A stretch of 64,000 nucleotides of DNA from Paenibacillus sp. LHD-38. GTDB lineage: Bacteria; Bacillota; Bacilli; Paenibacillales; Paenibacillaceae. Under the pieces are notes generated by a model. The model was given only the letters and a program-made list of their open reading frames with translations. It did not search any database and was not told the origin of the DNA. The stretch spans positions 62,001-126,000 of the forward strand of contig NZ_JAVIFU010000014.1 of the NCBI RefSeq assembly GCF_031157315.1, written 5' to 3'. Made by a program: the position numbers and the translations under genes. Within the stretch, counting starts at the first letter, position 1. The number at the start of each line of letters is the position of its first letter. Shown in pieces: positions 45,703 to 53,994 of the stretch.

Positions 45703-46596
45703 ATGATTCAATGTGAAGGACTTGTCAAAATTTATAAAACCGCGGATCTCGAGGTCGTCGCCCTGCAAGGGCTCGATATGAAGATCGAAGACGGCGAGCT
45801 GATGGCCATCATCGGCAATTCCGGCAGCGGCAAGTCAACGCTGCTCAACATGTTGGGCGGATTAGACAAGCCGTCAGCCGGCAAGCTGCTTGTGGACGGG
45901 AATGATCTGCTGACGTTTGGCGAGAAGGATCTGGTGAAGTACAAGCGGGATACGGTCGGTTTCGTATGGCAGAACAATGCGCGAAACCTGATTCCGTACC
46001 TGACCGCAAGGGAAAATGTCGAGCTGCCGATGCTGCTGCGCGGCAAACACCGCCGGGCACGGGCGATCGAGCTTCTCGAAGCAGTTGGGCTCGGCCACCG
46101 AATGATGAATCGGCTGAGCGAGCTATCTGGCGGGGAACAGCAGCGGGTGGCGATTGCCATCGCCCTCGCGAACGAGCCGAGGCTGCTGTTAGCCGATGAA
46201 CCGACAGGCTCACTGGACACGAAAACGTCCAATCAGGTGCTGGATCTGTTCCGCACGCTGAATCGGACGATCGGTATTACGATTGTCATCGTGACGCATG
46301 ATCCGCTGCTGGCGCGCAAGGTGGATCGAGTCGTTCAAATCCGTGACGGCAAGACGTCGGCGGAGATGATTCGCCGGGTATCGTATGCGGAAGAAATGGC
46401 GCTGCTGGACGCAGAGAGCGCCCGGTACGGGACAGAGAGCCATATTGAGTATGCCGTTGTCGATAAGGCGGGCCGGTTGCAGATTCCGGCCGGCTACCTC
46501 GACCTGGAGGGCTTCAAGGACAGCAACAAAGTGCGCGTGGAGATGGAGGACGGCCGCATCATTCTTTATCCGCCGGAGGCCAGGAAGACGGGCTGA
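45703..46596 (+). CDS. ABC ATPase with C-terminal AbrB-like segment
   Basis: 297 residues. The cassette has Walker A GNSGSGKST, signature LSGGEQQR, Walker B LLLADEPTGSLDTK and a switch His in VTHD. After about residue 245 comes an extra tail (YAVVDKAGRLQIP, then FKDSNKVRVEMEDGRIILYP) with the pattern of a swapped-hairpin AbrB/SpoVT module. The tail is absent from the first ATPase of this operon. It could bind DNA or a partner protein, or simply dimerise the ATPase. It is the second ATPase of the MacAB-like operon and is closed by a very strong terminator. Confidence 0.88.
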   Translation: MIQCEGLVKIYKTADLEVVALQGLDMKIEDGELMAIIGNSGSGKSTLLNMLGGLDKPSAGKLLVDGNDLLTFGEKDLVKYKRDTVGFVWQNNARNLIPYLTARENVELPMLLRGKHRRARAIELLEAVGLGHRMMNRLSELSGGEQQRVAIAIALANEPRLLLADEPTGSLDTKTSNQVLDLFRTLNRTIGITIVIVTHDPLLARKVDRVVQIRDGKTSAEMIRRVSYAEEMALLDAESARYGTESHIEYAVVDKAGRLQIPAGYLDLEGFKDSNKVRVEMEDGRIILYPPEARKTG

Positions 46597-46617
46597 ACGA
46601 TACAAGAACAAACGAAA

Positions 46618-46660
46618 GAAAGCCGCTTGCTTTGACAAACAAAGCAAGCGGCTTTCTTTT
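46618..46660 (+). terminator. Strong terminator between convergent operons
   Basis: GAAAGCCGCTTGCTTTG (46618-46634) pairs perfectly with CAAAGCAAGCGGCTTTC (46640-46656), then TTTT. It also serves the convergent regulator gene poorly, since the opposite side is A-rich. Confidence 0.85.
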
Positions 46661-46721
46661 CTGATAATTAAAGGATTCCACGATCAAATGAGCTTATGCC
46701 GATATCGCAATCCATTACGGG

Positions 46722-47483
46722 TCATGCCGTAATCGAGATCATCTTCCTGTACTCGTTAGCGCTTACACCGGTGTACGACTTGAATTTTTTGTAGAACCAA
46801 TCCATTTCGGTGTATCCGACTTCGTTAGCGATTTTATATACTTTCATGTCGGTATGTTCGAGTAAGGATTTGGCTTTCTCCATGCGCTGTTGCAGCAGAT
46901 ATTCGTTAAAGGTCATGTTCTCGTGATATTTGAATTTTTGTCCCAGGTAAGAGCAGTTGAAGTGCAAAATATTGGATATTTCTTTCAAGGTAATGTTCTG
47001 ATGCAACGTTTCTCCCACGTATTCCTTCACTTTATCGATAATGTTGGCCTGCGGGGAAGAATCATTTTCGGATAAGGACAAAGAATGCTCGTTATAATCC
47101 GTTGATAGAGCGGAGTCGAGCTCCCGCTTCAAATTTTGCAAGCTTGCCGTTAACTCATCGGTTGACAAGGGATCGGGCAAATAGTCGCTGACTTGATAGT
47201 ACATCGCCTTTCTTGCGAGCTGGAAGTCCTTGCCCCCGCCAATGAGCATTATCGGCAGGCGGCTTTTGCTGCGGATCTGGTCGCATAGCTCCAGCCCCTC
47301 TGCGTGAGCGCCTTTCATATTGATCGCGATAAGCGAGAAACGATGCTTGGCGAATAAAGACATGGCGGCTGCGGAGGCGTCGGCATAACCCTCCAAGGAA
47401 AAACCCAAGCTGTTCCAATCAAGCGTATATAGTGTCTTATCTTCCGAATGATTATTCAGATCGACAAACAGTACCTTATACAC
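46722..47483 (-). CDS. AraC-type regulator with degenerate receiver domain
   Basis: 253 residues. The N-terminal about 115 residues have the fold pattern of a receiver but not its chemistry: the phosphoacceptor position holds Asn55 (LIAINMKG), one of the paired acidic residues is missing (VDLNN), and the switch Thr and the conserved Lys (YLPDPLS) are gone. The C-terminal AraC HTH pair is intact (LKEISNILHFNCSYLGQKFK and YKIANEVGYTEMDWFYKKFK). No kinase lies nearby. GTG 47483 follows GGGAGG by 8 bases. It is divergent from the transporter operon and faces the operator at 47660, so it probably controls that operon by a non-phosphorylation signal. Confidence 0.85.
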   Translation of the reverse strand: MYKVLFVDLNNHSEDKTLYTLDWNSLGFSLEGYADASAAAMSLFAKHRFSLIAINMKGAHAEGLELCDQIRSKSRLPIMLIGGGKDFQLARKAMYYQVSDYLPDPLSTDELTASLQNLKRELDSALSTDYNEHSLSLSENDSSPQANIIDKVKEYVGETLHQNITLKEISNILHFNCSYLGQKFKYHENMTFNEYLLQQRMEKAKSLLEHTDMKVYKIANEVGYTEMDWFYKKFKSYTGVSANEYRKMISITA

Positions 47484-47537
47484 AATGTTTACCTCCCATT
47501 GTATTCGCGGCACGTCTGACTCCCTCATGCCTGCAAA

Positions 47538-47551
47538 AGATTACGCTTTCA
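47538..47551 (-). promoter_or_regulatory. cre-like site upstream of the regulator gene
   Basis: TGAAAGCGTAATCT on the minus strand matches TGWAARCGYTWNCW at 13 of 14 positions. It lies 55 bases before the regulator start and could put it under CcpA. Confidence 0.4.
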
Positions 47552-47659
47552 TTATGTAAAATACACGAATGATTAACAATGTGCTTTTCTTTATATCGTT
47601 AGCCGTTGTTTACTACTTGTCTTACCTGGCGGTAATGGATTCGAAATGTCAGCTCTAGA

Positions 47660-47726
47660 CCTATAATTAGACAGGTGGAATAGCTGGTTTTCGACAGGTT
47701 GTTGCTGCAAAATGTAAGCGCTAAAC
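47660..47726 (+). promoter_or_regulatory. Composite operator (two direct repeats plus cre-like site), site 2
   Basis: CCTATAATTAGACAGGT, then GACAGGTTGTTGC 23 bases after the first repeat, then TGTAAGCGCTAAAC 20 bases on (12 of 14 to cre). It is the counterpart of the site at 33967-34032, with the same order and nearly identical spacing. It sits in the divergent region of the degenerate-receiver regulator and the nine-gene operon. Confidence 0.65.
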
Positions 47727-47762
47727 TTTGAATGTGTTCACAAATCAAAAGGGGGATTAAGT

Positions 47763-49145
47763 ATGCAGATTCGCAAAATGATGATTCTGTTATGCGCAAT
47801 GGTTCTGGTTCTCGCAGCATGCAGCAGCGGTTCAAACAGCAGCAATAACACCGGTAACAACAAGGGAACGAACGCCAGTACGAACACCGGCGCGACCGAG
47901 ACGCAAGGCAATGCGGCTGGGAACAATGCGGAAGAAGTGAACAGTACGCCGGAGATGGATTTCGATCTGGGCGGCAAGACGATCAAAATCGTTTCGTGGT
48001 GGGATATGACGATTCCGGAAGACAATCCGGACAATATTCAACGCAAGAAAAACCTGGATGCCTTAATGGAGAAGCATAATTTCAAAGTGGAATATGTTGC
48101 GATCGATTACGGCGAGTACCAGCAGAAAGTCACCGCATCCTTGCTGGCGGGCGAGCCGATCGGCGATATCGTCCGATTGGGCAAAACGTACACGGTTCCA
48201 ACGCTTGTGAAACAAGATCTGTTGTGGCCAGTCGACGAGTACACGAAGAACCCTAGGGCATTCAATCAGAAGGTCACAAATGAATATTACACGTATGAGG
48301 GCAAAGGTTACGGCTTCAGCGAAGGTCAGGCTAATCTGGTTCAGGGCATATTCTACAACCGTACGCTTATGAATCAGCTAGGCGCGAAAGCCCTGCAAGA
48401 GTATGTGAACGAAGACAACTGGAATTGGGAAACGTTCATTCAAGTTGCCAAAGAGGCCAATAAAGATACGAATAACGATGGCAAGCTGGATACATGGGGT
48501 CTCGCGAATGCTTCGCTTATCGACCATGCTCTGTATTCCAACAATACAGGTCTCACCAAAGGAGATAAGCAAAATCTAGAGGATCCTGCAACGCTTGATG
48601 CGCTTAATTTCGTTTCCCGCTTGGCTACTGAGCAAGTAGGCAGACCGACGGAAGGCGGCGATTGGACGGAGCCTGGTCAGTTCTTCCGTCAAGGGAACAC
48701 GCTCATGTATGCAGGCGCTTTGTGGGAGCTAGGCGGCTTCCAGACGGATATGCCTGATTATGAGCTCGGTTTCATTCCGTTTCCGAAGGGACCGAATGCT
48801 ACGACCTATCATTCCGCGGAAGCGCTCTTCCAAGCTCTGACAATTCCAAAATCAGTTAAGAATCCTGAGCAGCTGCTGTATATCTGGGAAAAGATTAACG
48901 ATATCGATTCCATGTATGATTATCCGGATCAAGGCTGGTATGAGACTTTGTTTAAAAATGAGGATGACATCAACAACGCCAAAATGGTTGCGCCGAATAT
49001 GATCGTTCTCGACCACAATACGTTCCCGAATCTGAAGTTCTATGATTTCGTTGGCGAACTGAATAGCGGGGTTTCGGTATCCACAGTCGTCGAAAAGTAT
49101 AAATCGACATTCCAAGCGGCGATTGACGAAGTATTTGGCTCGTAA
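47763..49145 (+). CDS. ABC transporter substrate-binding lipoprotein (family 1)
   Basis: 460 residues: leader and lipobox LAAC (Cys20), an N/T/G-rich linker to about residue 60, and a family-1 binding fold (KIVSWWDMTIPEDNP, then LLAGEPIGDIVRLGKTYTVP, FYNRTLMNQLGAKAL, YAGALWELGGFQT). The family binds oligosaccharides, so xylo- or arabino-oligosaccharides are plausible here. GGGGG lies about 7 bases before the ATG. It is the first gene of the nine-gene operon and is followed by a hairpin (49167-49202) that should keep it expressed above the rest. Confidence 0.88.
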   Translation: MQIRKMMILLCAMVLVLAACSSGSNSSNNTGNNKGTNASTNTGATETQGNAAGNNAEEVNSTPEMDFDLGGKTIKIVSWWDMTIPEDNPDNIQRKKNLDALMEKHNFKVEYVAIDYGEYQQKVTASLLAGEPIGDIVRLGKTYTVPTLVKQDLLWPVDEYTKNPRAFNQKVTNEYYTYEGKGYGFSEGQANLVQGIFYNRTLMNQLGAKALQEYVNEDNWNWETFIQVAKEANKDTNNDGKLDTWGLANASLIDHALYSNNTGLTKGDKQNLEDPATLDALNFVSRLATEQVGRPTEGGDWTEPGQFFRQGNTLMYAGALWELGGFQTDMPDYELGFIPFPKGPNATTYHSAEALFQALTIPKSVKNPEQLLYIWEKINDIDSMYDYPDQGWYETLFKNEDDINNAKMVAPNMIVLDHNTFPNLKFYDFVGELNSGVSVSTVVEKYKSTFQAAIDEVFGS

Positions 49146-49166
49146 CCATTCATAGCGATTGCCTTG

Positions 49167-49202
49167 CAGTCCCCATTTAGAAATTTTCTATAATGGGGAC
49201 TG
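49167..49202 (+). promoter_or_regulatory. Intra-operon hairpin after the first binding protein
   Basis: CAGTCCCCATT (49167-49177) pairs perfectly with AATGGGGACTG (49192-49202). No T tract follows. Similar in position to the hairpin at 13037-13085. Confidence 0.65.
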
Positions 49203-49243
49203 TTATTGGATTAAATACTTCATGCTGCAGGAGGGGAGAAAAA

Positions 49244-52129
49244 TTGAACATCAGAAAGAAGAAGTATGTAATCGTCATCCTTGTTCTTGCCGTATTTGTA
49301 TTGTCCATTTGGGCTTTCTACCCTTCAAATCAGACAAATAACGGGCAGGTTCGGGCCATGGCTGATTTCGAAGCGGAATCGGCTGGAGAAGAAGGTTATG
49401 ACGAATATATAAATTCCCACTCGACAGCGAAGCGGCCTGAAGGGGTCATCCGAATCGAGGGGGAGAATTATGCCGAAACCGTCGGGGACGGTTTTGAAGT
49501 CGCAGAGAAGCTGCATGGTTTGGACGGTAAAGCGGTAATTACGCCGGAGACGGGATCTATTGGTTGGGATGTTCAAATGGATCAGCCAGGTTTGTACAAC
49601 GTTAGAATTCATTATTATCCGATCGAGGGAAAGAGCTCTGCGATTGAAAGACAATTTGCTATTAATCAGGAAGTCCCCTTTAAGGGCGCTGATATTATTT
49701 TGTTTGACCGGGTATGGGGAGATCGGAATGAAGAGATCAAGAGAGACGACAGAGGAAACGACCTGCGTCCGAGACAGGTTGAGAAGCCTGTATGGCAAAT
49801 CACCGCGCTCACCGACAGATACGGTTATTATGATGAGCCTTATTCCTTCTATTTCGACAAAGGCATGCAAAGGCTTACCTTGACGGCGTTAAGAGAGCCC
49901 ATGGCGATTGATTATATTGAGCTATATCAAGATCAGGAGTTGAAGACTTACGAAGAGCTGAAGAGCGAGTATACAGCCGGAGGTATAAAGCCTGTCAAGG
50001 ATCAATATATCCTCATCCAAGCGGAGGACGCAGAGTTCAAGTCTTCCCCGACCTTATATCCGATGTCCGACAGGTCTAGTCCAACGGTTATTCCATATGA
50101 CGTATCCAAAATCAGAATCAACACAATCGGAGGACTGAACTGGAAGCTGCCCGGGCAGTGGATCGAGTGGGAATTCGAGGTAGAAGAGGACGGTTTGTAT
50201 CAAATTGCGTTAAAACAAAAGCAGGATCAGCTTCGCGGCGTCTTCGCCACGCGCAGTCTTATGATCGACGGAAAATATCCGTTTGAGGAGATGAAGCGAA
50301 TTCGCTTTAACTTTGAAAGGGATTGGCAGATGAATGTGCTGGGCGGCGAAGAGCCCTACTCGTACCATTTGACCAAAGGCTCGCATCGTATTCGAATGAT
50401 GGTCTCCCTCGGCGAAATTGCGCCTTTGCTTCAGACGATCGAGTCTAGCGTGCTGCAGTTGAATGAGATGTACCGGAAAATCTTAATGATTACGTCGAAT
50501 AAGCCTGATCCGTTTCGCGATTATCAATTGGAGAAGCGGATTCCTGATATGGTAGAGGTTTTCACAGATCAAGCCGAAACGATTCAAAGCGTAGCGGACT
50601 ATCTCGAGCAGGCAACAGGTGAACGAAGCGACAAGGTAGCCGTCCTTCACTCGATGGTTCGCCAACTAAAGGATTTGGCGGAATATCCTGAAACGGTTGC
50701 CAAGCGATTGGATGCATACAAGGTCAATGTCGGCGGTCTGGGAACGTGGATTCTGACCGTGCGGGAGCAGCCGCTTTCGCTTGATTATCTTGTTGTCTCT
50801 TCACCAGGCCGCGAACTTCCGAGAGCGGAAGCAACATTGCTGGAAGAGGTAGGACATGAGCTCGGAGCCTATGCAGCCTCTTATACAGAAGATTATGACA
50901 ACATCGGAAATACCGAAGAGAAAAATCGTTCGGTCACGGTGTGGATTACGACCGGACGCGATCAGGCGCAAGTATTGAAGGGTCTGATTGACGACTCCTT
51001 TACGCCGGATACGGATATTTCCGTTCAGTTGAAGCTCGTTCCGGGCAACATCCTTCTACCGGCTACGCTTGCTGGCGAGGGGCCGGATGTAGCTATGCAG
51101 ATCGGCGAAGATGTTCCGGTGAACTATGCGATGAGGGGCGCTGCGGCCGACTTGTCACGCTTTGCGGATTACGAGGAAGTCGCTTCAAGGTTCCGCGACA
51201 GCGGACTTACGCCTTACAAATACGATGAGGGAGTATTTGCCCTCCCGGAGCAGCAGACATTCCCGATGTTGTTCTATCGCAAAGATATCCTCGAGGAGCT
51301 GAATTTGACTCCGCCGAAAACCTGGCAGGATATCTATAACATGATTTCGGTGCTTCAGAAGCACAACATGGAGTTTTATTTGCCGCTTGAAGCCACGAAT
51401 GCGAGTTTGGTTCCGAATGCGACATTCTCTATGCTGCTTTACCAGAACGGCGGCGAATTTTATCGTGGTGACGATAAGAAGAGCGCACTCGATTCCGAAA
51501 TTTCGATGAATGCATTTAAAAAATGGACGCAATTTTATACAAGCTATAAGTTCCCGCTGCAAGCGGACTTCCCGAACCGGTTCAGAACGGGCGAGATGCC
51601 GATTGGCATTGCGGACTATACGACGTACAACATGCTGACGGTTATGGCTCCGGAGATCAAAGGCCTATGGGACTTCACGGTTGTTCCGGGCACGAAGCTT
51701 GCGGATGGCACGATTAACAATGAAGTAGCCAGTCACACAACCGGCGTCATGATGCTGGAAAATTCGGATGATAAAGAGTCGTCTTGGCAATTTATGAAGT
51801 GGTGGACGGACAAGGAAACCCAAATTGCTTACGGACGTGAAATGGAAGGTCTTATGGGCGAGGCGGCCCGGTATCCGACGGCCAATATTGAGGCGCTTGA
51901 AGAGCTGCCTTGGCCGGTCAAGGATTACAACAACTTAGAGAGCCAGTGGCAGTGGGTCAGAGGCATTCCGCAGGTTCCGGGCGGTTACTTTACGGGCAGG
52001 CATTTGGACAATGCCTTCCGAAAAGTCGTTAATGCCAATGAGAATCCCCGCGAAGCCTTTTCGGATTATATCCTCTATATTAACGATGAAATTGAGATTA
52101 AGCGGAAAGAATTTAATTTACCGTATTAG
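49244..52129 (+). CDS. Membrane-anchored solute-binding protein fused to two CBM-like domains
   Basis: 961 residues. TM anchor at about 6-27 (YVIVILVLAVFVLSIW), no lipobox. Residues about 68-230 form a carbohydrate-binding jelly-roll-like segment starting IRIEGENYAETV. A second starts near 250 (YILIQAEDAEFKSS) and ends about 400. A helical part of about 150 residues follows. From about 565 a family-1 solute-binding domain starts (SVTVWITTGRDQAQVL), with GPDVAMQIGEDVPV, FYRKDILEELNLTPPKTW and NDEIEIKRKEFNLPY at the end. TTG 49244 follows GGAGGGG by 7-8 bases. It may catch polysaccharide near the membrane and feed the permeases that follow. Confidence 0.85.
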   Translation: MNIRKKKYVIVILVLAVFVLSIWAFYPSNQTNNGQVRAMADFEAESAGEEGYDEYINSHSTAKRPEGVIRIEGENYAETVGDGFEVAEKLHGLDGKAVITPETGSIGWDVQMDQPGLYNVRIHYYPIEGKSSAIERQFAINQEVPFKGADIILFDRVWGDRNEEIKRDDRGNDLRPRQVEKPVWQITALTDRYGYYDEPYSFYFDKGMQRLTLTALREPMAIDYIELYQDQELKTYEELKSEYTAGGIKPVKDQYILIQAEDAEFKSSPTLYPMSDRSSPTVIPYDVSKIRINTIGGLNWKLPGQWIEWEFEVEEDGLYQIALKQKQDQLRGVFATRSLMIDGKYPFEEMKRIRFNFERDWQMNVLGGEEPYSYHLTKGSHRIRMMVSLGEIAPLLQTIESSVLQLNEMYRKILMITSNKPDPFRDYQLEKRIPDMVEVFTDQAETIQSVADYLEQATGERSDKVAVLHSMVRQLKDLAEYPETVAKRLDAYKVNVGGLGTWILTVREQPLSLDYLVVSSPGRELPRAEATLLEEVGHELGAYAASYTEDYDNIGNTEEKNRSVTVWITTGRDQAQVLKGLIDDSFTPDTDISVQLKLVPGNILLPATLAGEGPDVAMQIGEDVPVNYAMRGAAADLSRFADYEEVASRFRDSGLTPYKYDEGVFALPEQQTFPMLFYRKDILEELNLTPPKTWQDIYNMISVLQKHNMEFYLPLEATNASLVPNATFSMLLYQNGGEFYRGDDKKSALDSEISMNAFKKWTQFYTSYKFPLQADFPNRFRTGEMPIGIADYTTYNMLTVMAPEIKGLWDFTVVPGTKLADGTINNEVASHTTGVMMLENSDDKESSWQFMKWWTDKETQIAYGREMEGLMGEAARYPTANIEALEELPWPVKDYNNLESQWQWVRGIPQVPGGYFTGRHLDNAFRKVVNANENPREAFSDYILYINDEIEIKRKEFNLPY

Positions 52130-52147
52130 TTAGGGGGAGGAAGCCGG

Positions 52148-53104
52148 GTGCAAGCAGAAACAACCGCTCAAGCCATGAAGGGCTCCATTCGTCCGAAGAA
52201 GAGATCCAAGTTGGCTTATGTCGTGAATGAGTTGAAACGAAACAAGCATTACTACTTATTGATGAGTCCGTACATGATTATTTTCTTCTTATTTACCGTT
52301 ATTCCGGTAGTTTTCTCGTTAGGCTTAAGTTTCTTCTATTTTAATATGCTTGAATTTCCGCGTTTTGTGGGCTGGCAAAACTATTCTAGGCTGTTTCTAA
52401 ACGATGATGTTTTTATGATCGCCTTGAAGAACACGTTTATGTTCGCGGTCATTACCGGTCCGGTCAGCTATATCGCCTGCTTCTTGTTTGCATGGATCAT
52501 CAATGAGCTTTCGCCCAAGGTGCGCGCATTCATGACGTTGATTTTTTATGCGCCGGCGATTTCAGGAAATGTGTTCTTTATTTGGCTGATCGTGTTTTCC
52601 GGCGACAGCTACGGCTATTTGAACGGTTTCCTGATGAAGATCGGGTTTATATTGGAACCGATTCAATGGCTGCTGGACGAGAAATATATTTTGACCATTG
52701 TCATGATCGTTCAGCTTTGGCTCAGTCTGGGAACCAGCTTCTTGGCCTTTATCGCCGGTCTGCAAACGATCGATAGAACGCTGGTTGAAGCAGGGGCGGT
52801 AGACGGAATTAAGAACCGCTGGCAGGAGCTTTGGTTCATAACGCTGCCTTCCATGAGGCCGCAGCTTCTGTTCGGCGCGGTCATGCAGATTACCGGTTCG
52901 TTTGCCGTTGCCGACATATCGATCGCGCTTGCGGGATTTCCAAGCGTCAATTACGCGGCGCATACCGTAGTAACGCATCTGATGGATTATGGCACAATCC
53001 GTTTCGAGATGGGCTACGCGTCCGCGATCGCAACGGTTCTCTTCGGGCTTATGATCGGGACCAACATGCTGACGCAAAAAATGTTGAGAAAGATAGGTGA
53101 GTGA
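52148..53104 (+). CDS. Sugar ABC transporter permease (MalF-type), pair A
   Basis: 318 residues and six TM helices, with the ATPase-contact loop VEAGAVDGIKNRWQELWFITLP. N-terminal basic tail before TM1. GTG start with GGGGGAGG 7 bases upstream. With the next gene it forms a heterodimeric channel of the LplB/MalFG class. No ATPase gene lies in the operon, so a shared ATPase of the MsmX type encoded elsewhere is expected. It follows the CBM-like binding protein by 18 bases. Confidence 0.9.
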   Translation: MQAETTAQAMKGSIRPKKRSKLAYVVNELKRNKHYYLLMSPYMIIFFLFTVIPVVFSLGLSFFYFNMLEFPRFVGWQNYSRLFLNDDVFMIALKNTFMFAVITGPVSYIACFLFAWIINELSPKVRAFMTLIFYAPAISGNVFFIWLIVFSGDSYGYLNGFLMKIGFILEPIQWLLDEKYILTIVMIVQLWLSLGTSFLAFIAGLQTIDRTLVEAGAVDGIKNRWQELWFITLPSMRPQLLFGAVMQITGSFAVADISIALAGFPSVNYAAHTVVTHLMDYGTIRFEMGYASAIATVLFGLMIGTNMLTQKMLRKIGE

Positions 53105-53108
53105 CGAC

Positions 53109-53978
53109 ATGAAAATGATGGCGGCCTTTCGAACGCACAAAAAGCTCAATCGCTCCTTTACCGTCAGCTTTTTGCTGTTCGTTCTCCTTGCCTTATTCGG
53201 GTCCTTTATGGCTCTGCCGTTAATTTATGCGGTGAACAATGCCTTTAAGCCGCTTGACGAATTGTTCATTTTCCCGCCGCGGTTTTTCGTGAACAATCCG
53301 ACATTGGATAACTTTTATGATCTGCTGTCCTTGATGGGGAATTCGTGGGTGCCGCTAACGCGCTATATCGCCAATACGCTGCTGATTACGGTTGTCGGCA
53401 CCGTGGGGCATATCTTATTGGCATCCGCTGCGGCTTATCCGCTGGCCAAGTACCGATTCATGGGATCAAAAACGCTTTTCTCCATCGTCGTGCTGTCCTT
53501 GATGTTTTCTCCGCATGTAACGGCCATTCCCAACTATATGGTGATGTCCTGGCTGGGATGGATCAACACGCATGCGTCTATCATTGTGCCGTCATTGGCT
53601 TTCCCGTTAGGGCTCTTCCTGATGAAGCAATTTATGGAACAAATTCCGGATGCCCTGCTGGAAGCGGCCAAAATAGACGGAGCTAATGAGTACCGGATTT
53701 ACTGGAGTATCGTTATGCCCAATGTTAAGCCTGCATGGCTAACGCTCATGATTTTGCAATTTCCAATGCTTTGGGGAACCGATGGAGGCAGCTTTATCTA
53801 CAGTGAGAATCTAAAGACGCTTCACTTTGCATTGGGGCAGATTACGCTTGGGGGAATTGCCAGAGCAGGGGTTGGAGCGGCAGTCGCGATGCTCTTGATG
53901 ATTGTTCCGATTTCGCTCTTTATTATTTCCCAGAGCAGCGTCATTCAGACGATGGCGACTTCCGGGATGAAGGATTAG
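53109..53978 (+). CDS. Sugar ABC transporter permease (MalG-type), pair A
   Basis: 289 residues, six TM helices, contact loop EAAKIDGANEYRIYWSIVMP. ATG 53109 is preferred; AGGTGAGTG lies just upstream at the end of the previous gene. It is the partner of the MalF-type subunit before it, and the next gene starts 16 bases after its stop. Its helices resemble LplC/YtcP proteins. Confidence 0.9.
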   Translation: MKMMAAFRTHKKLNRSFTVSFLLFVLLALFGSFMALPLIYAVNNAFKPLDELFIFPPRFFVNNPTLDNFYDLLSLMGNSWVPLTRYIANTLLITVVGTVGHILLASAAAYPLAKYRFMGSKTLFSIVVLSLMFSPHVTAIPNYMVMSWLGWINTHASIIVPSLAFPLGLFLMKQFMEQIPDALLEAAKIDGANEYRIYWSIVMPNVKPAWLTLMILQFPMLWGTDGGSFIYSENLKTLHFALGQITLGGIARAGVGAAVAMLLMIVPISLFIISQSSVIQTMATSGMKD

Positions 53979-53994
53979 AAGGGAGCCGTGCACG

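Noticed and set aside
49159..49341. Short plus-strand frame ahead of the CBM-type binding protein
   Set aside because: It overlaps the start of the real gene in another frame and begins in a hairpin.
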